A program made the translations under genes and the position numbers. This document shows, in pieces, positions 43,701-53,649 of a stretch of DNA of 64,000 nt; the first letter of the stretch is position 1, and every line of letters starts with the position of its first letter. The notes under the pieces are model-generated. The model was not told the DNA's origin. It did not search any database and saw nothing but the letters and a program-made list of their open reading frames with translations. This stretch comes from Lepidodermella squamata (taxonomy: Eukaryota > Gastrotricha), in assembly GCA_047495785.1 (NCBI GenBank), contig JBLDXI010000008.1, positions 1 to 64,000 on the forward strand, read 5' to 3'.

Positions 43701-46700
43701 AATGGAGGGATCGTCGCGTCGAAAGCTTCAAGCTGTAGATGAAAAGAAATTAGTTCAGGATTCTATTATGGCAGGAATAGTCGAAACTTACCCGAACAAG
43801 GCCGTTGCTGCATTGATCGGCTGCAGCTTCGCACTTTTTGAAAGTCACCGTATTCGGATCAATGCATCGCATGTATTGCTCTGAAAAATTCAAAAATTGA
43901 TGGTTACTTCGAATCCACACGGAGCTTGTTCATGATCCGAGAATTTAGGGTTTTTTGGTCGTTGAAGAATTTTGGTTTGACCCTAGGAAATGGGCTCTTC
44001 AGGTTGAGAAATTTTTCCAGGAATCAGAAGATTCGAAAAGCAACAATTGAAAAATTCGAAAATAAGCGAGGAACAAGACAATACTTACGGCATCTGCGAA
44101 TATAGCGGCAATCTTCAATCTTGTGATAGTCCCGATCGATGAAGCAGTAGGTGCTATTGCGCGATCCAGGGTTACGGCACGCCCTGCCCGACGCTAGAAT
44201 GTCGGCTTTGGGGAAACGAATCGGGCTGAACGAAGTCTGCTTCGACCAAGTTCGGCACTCTTTGCCGGACGCCGTATTGCGAACCGAGCCTTCATAGTCG
44301 TACCCGGTCTCCGTCATTTGGCATTCTTTCGTTTGCGTCAGAGCCGTCACGGATCCGCAGGGTGACATAACCACAAGCTTGAAGCCAGTCGAGTCGTTAC
44401 GACCGGAAGGTGAGTGGAAAATGACGAGAGCTTCCTTCGATAGCGTTTTGTAGATTCGCCCCGAAGTCAAGCTGCACCTGCAGAACCTAAACGGAAATCC
44501 AATAGTAAAAATCAAAAGTGGAGTGAAATTGGGGTGAGGGCGAACTTCGGTCCTGGCCTAGTGTAGTCTTCTGAGCGAATTTCGACGTAGTCGTCGCAGA
44601 CAGCCTCCCATTGCTGGCAAGTCAAGCCTGGGCGGCGTTCGAAGGCAAATATCAAGCCATTTCCATCCTGGAAAATGAAATTTCAAATTTGAACATTATA
44701 ATTTATGATGAATCATCGAAAAGGGCAATTCTGATTCAGAAAATTGTGCTTTCAAATTCAAATAAATTGATTTTTAATCAGGAAAATGGTTACATCCAGA
44801 TTAAATGAAATAAATTAGTTAGATATTTGATTAATTAATTAATTTCAAAAAATGTATAATTTAAGATTATTCATAATAGCATAATTTTCATTAGAATTTG
44901 AAAATTGAAATTTTTGAAATTTGACAAAAAATATTTTTCTTAGATCAACTTACAGTTTGAACTCTCCAAAAGCACTCGGTGTTAGCAGGATACTTGTCCG
45001 GGTAATTAGGCGAAGTGATGGCCTCGCCAGTGCTGCACTTCTGGATAACCTTAGTACCGCCACATCCGTTGATGACCGGCGCGATTTCATCGCAAAATTG
45101 GCCGCCAATGCCTCGCGGGCACACGCACCAGCCGCAGTTGAACGGATTTTCATAGCCACCGTTCTTGCAAACAGGACGCGTCGTACTGCTGTTGCAGACT
45201 TTGGCTGCGAAAGAGAATAAAATAATAAACCAATAAACCGAGTCGAAAATTGTGAAGAAAATAAAAAACAAATTAAGCTTTTAAATTTAAATTTTAAATT
45301 TTGAATATATTGAAAATTGGAAAAAATCAATTTGTAAATTCTGTTTTTTAGTCAGTATTATATTTCTGCATTTTTCCAATTTTATTGCGGCCGAAATAAA
45401 ATAATTTCAAATTTAGAAAATCAACGCATTTTTTATTCTATTTCTGAATTTTTCTAAGAAATTCCAACCTGGACAATTGTAAAGCCAGTTGATGCGCTTA
45501 GCATCTAAGAAAGATAGGTAAAGCCGTTGGCCCATAGTGTACAAAAAGGCGGGATCTTTCGGTTCAATTGTTCGCCGTTTGCCGTCCGGGTTGAAGCTGA
45601 GCCACAGTGAATCGGGGTGCATGATAGACTCAAAGTCGTACGGCGTGTTGCCATCGCGAATGTGAGGGAAAATGCCGAAAAAACTCCGCTTGCCGCTGCA
45701 AAAAAATAGAAAATGTCACTAATTTAAAAATTGCTTTGAAATTGAAAAAAATAATAAAAAATCCGATTTTTTAACGGAGAATTTACGATTTGCCTGAATA
45801 AAGAGAGGGGCCATTTGTAGAAAAATTAAATTGAAATCACTTGAAATTTCAAAAAAATTAAAATTTTAAATATTAACCTCATTATATTTTTGTAAATGAC
45901 TCGGACGTATTTGAATCGATCAGGGCGAGCAGTTTCATCAGCCTGAAAAAATACATGCCATCAATAATTTGGGACAAAAATAATTAGCAACAAACCAATC
46001 CTAGTGCGTGACCTATTTCACGCGCAACTTTTCCGACTCGCATGCAATCACCGCCAAGGACAATTTTCTGAACGCCAGACTTTGACATGCCAATTTCAGA
46101 CTGGCACAGTTGGAAGCTTTATAGGCAAGAACAGATTGATCGTATCACCTAAGAAATGTTCATAGCTCACTTGGGCGATTTTGTAAACAAAATGCTGTTG
46201 TTGAAATTGTTAAGCTCCTCAGGCGTATGTTCCTCGAACAACACGCAGGTCTTTTCCGTCCACCATGAAATTGCTTTTCGGATGATATCTCGGTCAGATT
46301 CCCCTGGAAAAGAAAAAAAATTAAATTATTTGAACAGATTTTTAGAATAAATTTCAAATTTTTTTATTCGAATTTTAAATTTCAAAATTCTTTTGAAAAA
46401 GTTTGGAAATTAAAAAATTCGAATTGGAATGTAAATTTCACATTAGCTATTAAAATGCAATTTAAATAATTCTGAAAATTTTGTGAGAATTTCAAGAATT
46501 TTTAATTTTGTAACTTACACATATAGTCGATGAAAGCGTAAGGAACGAGGCGTGACGGCCACACTCGAACGCTTCGCGGGATGGCGTTAACGCGTGGCTG
46601 TTGCGAATATTGCTTGGGCGCAATTTGCATAAGCATCGACGCCAACGTATCGCGGTCTTGCTTCTTGTAAATTCTGTTCAGCAAATTATCCGGGCACTCG

Positions 46701-47306
46701 TCGTGCGGAATGCGCATGCTGGCTCGAAATTTGTTCGACAGCCTATCCAAAATCTCCTCTTTCGTGAGCTGAAATTTAGGAAATAATTAAAAAAATCTGT
46801 TATTCTTTACTGCTAACCAGGAAAAATCGAGAAAAATCCGGTTAAATGTTGAATAATTCATGTATTTTTTTAGAAAATCCAGAAAATTCTGGAAAATTGG
46901 GTAAAATCCTTAGCTACATCGAAAATTAAAATGAGACTTCAGATATAATTTTTAATTTTTTTTAAATTATTTTTTGAATTTTTTAAACTGCAAAAATGAA
47001 TTCAGCAAAATAAATGTTATTGAAATAATTTTTTGAATGAGCCTAAATTAATTAGGGAGGACTACTGAAATCCTAATACAAAATATTTGAATAGGCTAAT
47101 TATCTCTGCACAAATTTTGATTGAAAATTTGTGGAAAAATTGAAAATTACCGATTCAGCATCCTTGATTTGCGGCTTAATTTCGATTCCACCATCCTGAT
47201 TTCCAGGCATTTCTGGCGGCTGGAACCCAGGCATGACCATTTCTTGCGCATCGCCCAACGCCACGGCTAAACAGCCGATTGCTAAAACAGCGATTACCAA
47301 CCTCAT
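40795..47306 (-). CDS. Secreted mosaic: inactive astacin-EGF-CUB-kringle-Cys repeats-3 C-type lectin domains
   Basis: About 20 exons and ~1280 residues; exons 1-18 (47151-47306 down to 41695-42344) join with consistent phases. Order: signal peptide (1-20), pro-region, astacin domain (~135-317), EGF (CKNGGYENPFNCGWCVCPRG), CUB (~355-480; ITSPNYPDKYPANTECFW), kringle-like domain (SGKECRTWSKQTSFSPIRFP, YCFIDRDYHKIEDC), Cys-rich repeats, then lectin domains at ~770-930, ~980-1100 and ~1150-1280 with WIDG, QPD/EPS and LND motifs. The zinc site HExxHxxGxxH reads REIGHALGLAD, so two of three zinc histidines are lost; the Met-turn (SIMH) is kept. It is most likely a non-catalytic extracellular binding protein. 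The joint between exon 19 (top 41641) and exon 20 (40795-41188) is unresolved. Confidence 0.8.
41221..41426. repeat. X-box-like TAGCAAC/GTTGCTATGG motif cluster
   Basis: Four copies in 200 bp (41223, 41289, 41368 and 41406), such as TTAGCAACAGTTGCTATGG and GTTGCTATGGAAAT, in the gap between the last two exons of the lectin mosaic gene. The form GTTGCTATGGAAC fits the RFX X-box pattern loosely. It could be a regulatory cluster or a short dispersed repeat. Confidence 0.5.
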
Positions 47307-47653
47307 GTATTTTTCGAACGAAAATTAAAATTAATAGTGAGAAATAAACATCACAAGGCACATTTCAAGGCACGCGATTGATTCTTTTATGAATGAAAAA
47401 CAAAACAGGTGATGCACAAGTTTTACGTCAAAAACAACAAATTAAATATGAGAGGAAAATATTTGAAAAATTAATTCAAAATTAAACGTTTGAAAAACAA
47501 CGTCAAATGTAACTTTAAATAGAAACATTACTGCGAAGAAATTTCCCGGAAGGAAATCACGAACGAACATAGATAAAAGCCGGAAGCTCGAGGGTATCGA
47601 TGGAAAAGGTCGATAGAATTATTTTTTCGGACTTTATTTCAAATGTTTCGAAA
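47307..47653. promoter_or_regulatory. Shared divergent promoter region
   Basis: Only 347 bp separate the start codons of the lectin mosaic gene (minus) and the second GABA-B-like receptor (plus), so both promoters must lie here or overlap 5' UTRs. The sequence is AT-rich; no certain TATA box or factor site could be assigned. Confidence 0.5.
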
Positions 47654-50600
47654 ATGAAGTTCAAATCACGATTTTTCACCATTTTCCTCAATTTTCTCGA
47701 AATTATTACAGCTATGAAATCTGAAGTAGCTGGAATCGCTGAACTGAAATCGGCCATCAAGAATCTAAGCTCATCACCTCAAATAATTGCTGAATTAAGG
47801 GATCCAATGCCTCGATTTGTAACTTCAACCCATTTCAACACGAAATCGACATCGAACAGGACGAAAATCATCACAATTTTAATATCAATTAACTACCTGG
47901 GACCGTTAGCTATAGGTCCGATTAGTACAAAATCACTTGAATTAGCTCTCGACAGATTCGCTGGTTTGGACAACTGGCTGCCTGGCTATGAAATCGCTTT
48001 CGATTTGATAGATGACGAATGCATAGATTCGAATACAGTGGCTGGTTTGATGCATCAGATTCAGCGGAATCAGGACGAAGCTGCCGTATTGAATCGAATC
48101 TCACTCATGTTTCTTACAACGTGTTCAGCGCAAGAAACATCTGCTGAAGTTCTGAATTACTACAACCTAACAGGGGTAGGTGATAAAGACTGAATTTGCT
48201 GATATTTCGAAGCTCAGATTGTATTTATGAATCATTTTCTGAACCTCATAATCCAGAATAGCACACTAAGCAAATTTAATAGGAATTATTGGGGAACCTT
48301 TTAAGCTCTTCACTGTACATTTCATGCAAATTACTGTAACGTTTTCAAAGCTTACAGAACCTTTGTTGGATCCTTAAAAATATGCTTTAAACAACGAATA
48401 TCAACCTTGGGTACACTATCTACCTATTGAACCTGTTCCAGCTATTTCCACCGACCTTTCCAAGCCCAGGGAAGATTCCGGAACCATTTCGAAGCTGAGG
48501 GAACCTTCAAACTACATTACCTGAGACCCTTAAAAGGTTCCAGTAATATTTCAATCCGCCATCTTGATAATTTGAAGACTCAATTGTTATTAATTTGTAT
48601 AGATTTATGTGGTATTTTCAGGAAGAGAGGATTGAAACCCCTAAGGTATTTTTTTACTCGCAGATTCACCTAGATTCCTTTCACGCGTGGGTGAAAAGTT
48701 GAGAAAATGTTGTTACTCCGGGCTATTCGCACAGTCTAAATAAATGTCTGTCTGATTCCAGATGGCCTTGGTTCAAAACAACCCAGAATTCCTTCTACAA
48801 CGTAAGCGGTACAAGCAGTTTTTCGGGCTTGGCGAAACAGGCGACAAACCCTACATAGCATTGGCCTCATTCGTCTCTCAGATGGGCTGGCGTCAGATTG
48901 CCGTCATATCGGAAATAGATTCCTACTTCAACGTAGTAAGTTCGATTTTATTAAGCTGAAACCTTTCAAGTATCTTCTTGTCACCTTGCCAGATCGAGCG
49001 ATATTTCTTTCCTGCTCTCACGCGAATGAACATAACCCTAGCGTGGGTTGGCAAAGTAACGTATATGTCGTCGAACAATGACGAGTTGGTTTCAAATTTC
49101 GATGAGCTAAAATCGCACGATCAGCGAATTATCTTCGTAAATGGCGACTCCGCATCTGCCATGGCGTGCTGGCTGCATCGGTACAAAATGTTCGGACCAT
49201 TCTACGCCCTGTTCTTCGTCAACTGGGTCTACACCCCACCAAGCGACAGCTACATCCCAGAATACGTTGAACCTTGGTGCACGAAGTTGATGATCGCCCA
49301 AGTTTACGAGGGAGCCTTTTTCATGGGCGATTCTTCACTGCTGGATGTCTACGGTGAAGATTGGACGGATTCGACTGGACTTAGTGGCAGGCAGTTTTTC
49401 GAAGGTATGAGGTCGAAAATCAATCGCCCTGAGGAATCGGCTGGCTGGCAGTATTGGCGGACTGTGTACTACGACGCTGGGCTGTACCTCGGTTTCGTCC
49501 TCAATAAGACTGAATCGATTCTACGCGGAAGGAATCAAACCCTGCTTGACTGGGTGGTAAATTCTGAAAAATTCCGTGAAAATGCTTCGGAAATCATGAA
49601 AATCTACGAAGATGCCATATATTCGACCCATGTTCGAGGTTTCAAGGGGATTTACGACTTCGATCGGGCTACGACAGTCAATTCAAACGGCTACACCCCT
49701 GCGACGATTTTTCAGCTGAGAAATGCGGAGGACTTGAGCAAGTACCCTGATCAATTCCTGGTTGGGATTTACCAATCGAATAACCGGACATATCCTCTTA
49801 CTCTGCGGCGCGATCTTGTCAAATGGAGGACGAAAGATGGATTACCGCCACTTGACAGACCCATTATCGTGCCTTCAGAAGTTCCTTTGATACCGCAGCT
49901 TGTTGCTGGAACAATTTTTGGTGAGAGATGCATCCATTTACCCTTTACCCCAAATAATAGGATTCAAAGGAAAGTGATTGCTTTGCTTTGATTTACAGGT
50001 ATTTCTACAATTCTCTCGATTTCTATGCTTTCGACGATGCTATTCATTACTTTCGGAGCAAACCCCAGTCATTCGACCTCTTTTAGCCTCTACGAGAAAA
50101 TTCTTGGCTTCGGCAACGTTGTAACTTGTATTTGTGGCTTTGCAATGCCGATAAATCATTCAATGAGAGCCAATCTCGCAATTTGCGCCATGGCCATTTC
50201 TATTTTCGCTTCTATCGGCTTTGTAGCCACAATGAGCAGCATTATCGGCTACATCGAATTACTAGATGCAAGGCTGAAATGTTCCAACAGCAGACGTTCT
50301 CGCCAAATCCTGAAACCCTCCTTATCAAATGGAAAGCAAAGTATCAGACTACCAAGCGAATCCAGTATGCAGGTCCGAGAATTTCGAACAGGACCTAGCT
50401 GTTTAAAAGCTGCAATTTTCGCTATGAACTGCTTCCTTGTTATTGGAATATTCGCGACAGGCCCATTGGAGACAGGGCGAGAAATCGGGCCAATGTTTTA
50501 TGAAGATAATGATGCGAGTTCGATATTTCAAGCCTTTTATTACAAGCTGGTTGTTTCAGCATATCCGGATGAGGCGCAGACTATGGCGATCGGTTTGGCC

Positions 50601-51116
50601 GCTCTTCATTTCCTTATTTTTGTTTACGCTTGCTACGCGTCATTCAAATCCTGCAATGTAAGTCTTTCGATCTACTTTGAACGTTAAAATGTGTTCTGAA
50701 CAATTCTGAAAAATTCTAATAAAGTCAGAAAAAATCTTGAAAATTTCTAATTTTAATACCTTGGAAAGGAGAAAATAAAAAACGACCTATTTTTAGAATC
50801 TACATTCGACCGAATGGAATTCCGATTTGGTTGTTCAAAAAAGACGCATCAGCCGAGCTCTTTATTGTATCGCCCTGTTTCTAATGGCTACAACGCTCCT
50901 CGGTTTCCGTCTCGGTCCAGATTACATCCTTCCGCTAGGGACCAGCTTAGCTGTCCTTTTTTCCGCTACTTCATTTGGCCTAGTGATACTACCAAAAGTG
51001 GGCGAATTTAGGTTTTTTTATGATTTTTCATTCAGTTTATTTCATTTGAGCAGGCTCTATGCAAGAATCCTGCTATTTCGACTATGAGATCGAGCATGTT
51101 AGCGATCCAACACTAA
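47654..51116 (+). CDS. GABA-B-like class C GPCR, copy 2 (848 aa)
   Basis: Exons 47654-48175, 48762-48935, 48993-49920, 49999-50657, 50797-50997 and 51054-51116 join in frame to 848 residues. ATG 47654 was preferred over 47600 because it leads into a signal peptide (FKSRFFTIFLNFLEIITA). The flytrap domain shares ACWLHRYKMFGP and KWRTKDGLPPLD with copy 1. Seven membrane segments follow, from TILSISMLSTMLFITF to YILPLGTSLAVLFSATSFGL. The tail is ~20 residues with no coiled coil. Exon boundaries differ from copy 1 (five introns against three), so the duplication is old or introns moved. A ~75-residue loop between TM3 and TM4, rich in Ser/Arg, is unusual for the family. Confidence 0.85.
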
Positions 51117-51403
51117 AACGGTACATTGACTCTCGAGATAAACCGAGCGGAAAAAGACGACAAAAACGAGCCGGTGCAAAATGCAAAAGGACCATATCAT
51201 TTTCCAGGAATAAAAGATAAATTCACAGTTCACAGGAAAAAATGCGGTAGCCGGTGTAACGTGGGTGGTAATTTTGTTGTCTTTCAGCGATAGCCTGGGC
51301 CTCAAAATAGGCCACGTTTCCGTGAAGTCGAGGCGCGTCTTATCTTACCGCTACTTGTTATGAGATTCAGTATTTGAGATTTTAATCCCGAAGTTTGTTC
51401 GCC

Positions 51404-53149
51404 ATGGCCAATTCTGGGTCGTCAATTGCGGAGGTAACAACCTCCCGCCCGGGCGTCGCGAGGGCCAGCAGCGCTGCCCAACGGCCTTCCGTTTTCCCAT
51501 CAGGTTTACTACCGAGTGCCCCGAACCCAGCCATCCAATACACCCCGGCTAGTGCCATGCCAGCTTACCCGGTTATTGGGCCTAACAATTTCAACAACGC
51601 ATCTGGGCCGTCAATCCCGCCGAATTACACCAGTGCCGGGATGATGTTTCCGCAATCGTCAGGTGGAGCCATGCCTGCGTTTGCCCCGTCGTTCAATAAC
51701 ATGCTGCTGACCACGCAAATCGAGCAGAACCAGCGCTACAACCAGTTGATGTACGACCGGTACCAGCGCGAAATCTTGGGCGCGCGTGTTAAGCTGGAAG
51801 ATGCCTTCTTCAAGTGCGCTCTAGCCATGCAGGACGACGTTCGGAAGGCGGCGTTCGAGTCTTGGCAGCGTTCTGTTGCCGATGCGACCAAAGTTTTCGA
51901 TGAGATTATGACCGAGCGAATGACGCATAAAGAGGTCGACAAGACGATCGCAACTTTCAGAGCGGTATGCTTTTCGAAATTTTACTAAGAATTCGCATCA
52001 GTGGGAATGGGTGGTAGCTAGTATCGTATCCCAAGTTTCCCCGATAGGTCCAAGCAAGAAAACCCCTAAAAACTATTTGGTTTGGAAATTTGGTGCCGAA
52101 AATACCCCCTAGCTATAGGATCAGTCTAGGAAGTAGGATCCCCAACTATTGGGTAACATTGAACATCGTAACTTTATAGGACCAGAGACCCCACCCCGCT
52201 AAGGTTTCTTTGAGGTTTCTTGCTTCGACCTCTAGGCGACTGGGGGCGGTATCTCACGCCCTGTTGCCGTAAACTCATTCACATTCATCGTATTTTTCCA
52301 GGGCCTTGCTCTTTTGACGCATGCCCTGGAGATGTGCATAACAGCTCGATGTCCTCTCCGCTTCAAGGAATTAAGCACTGAGAAAAATGCGAAGGTCACT
52401 AGCGTTCACGCGGTTATGGTTATAACCAACTTTTTCGACTGCATCCAGCGGACCCTACGCAGTTTAACTGTTGAAGCTCGCAAATGGTACGACTGGGCAC
52501 AAGTCGGCATATCGGCGAATATTACCGTCAAAAAAGACGGCTCTGGGCCTATTATCTATCAATTTCAGCAAGACACGCCTCCATCTGGCAATGCTATCGC
52601 TATAGCACGGGTAATTTCTTAGATACAACAGTTCACTTGGTTTCTATCTTCGCCTCTCATATTTTTCAGCAAAATGAAGCCATGCGTAAGGAGGAAGAGG
52701 CTAGATTGCAGAGGGAGCGTGAGAAGCGCAAGAAAAGCTGTTGGTACAAATGCTTCGGAGGTGACATTGAGATGGGCCAAGTTATACCGACAGTTAACGC
52801 GCAGGTCGCGCCCGATTTGGACTACCGCATTTACACATTCGAACTGTGGAGCTTCGATATACGACTAATCGCTCGTGTCATTGATTTTCAAGACACAATA
52901 ATCGATTTCCGGAGCATCCGATACCCGCGCGATTTCGCAGATAAGCAGGCTAAGACTGATTACGCCAGGGAAAAGGAGGTTGACGAAAAGGTCCATGAGC
53001 AGCTGCTTGAGAGGAAGAAAAAGCTGGATGAATTACAGCGGCACTACAAGCAGCAGGGAGGCGGTAAGAATAAAGGCAAAAAGCAAGAAAAAACGCAGAC
53101 AGCAGCAGATCCCTTCGATGATCCTTTTGATGAAGTTGAGGAAATGTGA
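51404..53149 (+). CDS. Unrecognised coiled-coil protein (449 aa, 3 exons)
   Basis: Exons 51404-51964, 52302-52610 and 52670-53149 join in phase 0. ATG 51404 has a good GCCATGG context. Residues 1-100 are Ala/Pro/Ser/Asn-rich and probably disordered. From ~105 on the protein is helical and charged (e.g. RYNQLMYDRYQREIL, EKEVDEKVHEQLLERKKKLD), with a Lys-rich stretch (GGGKNKGKKQEK) and an acidic Phe-rich end (DPFDDPFDEVEEM). The terminal DPF/DPFD motifs resemble endocytic adaptor-binding peptides, which is only a hint. No signal peptide or membrane segment. AATAAA lies at 53229, 80 bp past the stop. Confidence 0.7.
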
Positions 53150-53649
53150 AAATTCGTTGGGTTTGAACGCCACGCTTGCATTTATGATGTTTGATTTCTG
53201 TATACGTCACTGAATTTGCGATTTGCGGAATAAAATTGTGATCTTCAGCGGAAATCCGGGATAGTTTTGCGAACTGTTCAAGTAAGAGAAAATCTACAAA
53301 AACATCGTTGTCGAAGTTTCTCGAAAAAAAACATTGTGACCTCCATAGCTTTGCAATTTCGCCAGAGAATGATCGCCAGGCAAAAATTGCAAAGCTAGAG
53401 CGACGCTGTACGTCTTCTAAATTCTAGGTAAAGGGTTTTCGGTGACATTCGCGGCCCTCACCTGGTTTTTCCTGGCATCGCCAGCAGTCAGCCAACAAGA
53501 AAAAATTTGGTTTCAAAACATTTCTTTTACTTTCAAATAACTGGATCAAAGCATGTGGTTGCACGATTAAGCTTTTCCTACAGTTACATTAGTCCACCTT
53601 TGTTCTCTATTGCTGTCATTAATCTCGTCAATGCTTGGATTTTTTAGGT
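53150..53649. other. Convergent intergenic region
   Basis: The 3' ends of the coiled-coil gene (plus) and the kinase-ankyrin gene (minus) face each other here. Apart from the AATAAA at 53229 I see nothing. Confidence 0.6.

Noticed and set aside
47600-47653. Upstream ATG 47600 as start of GABA-B-like copy 2
   Set aside because: It would add 18 charged residues before the signal peptide; ATG 47654 puts the hydrophobic segment at the N-terminus.
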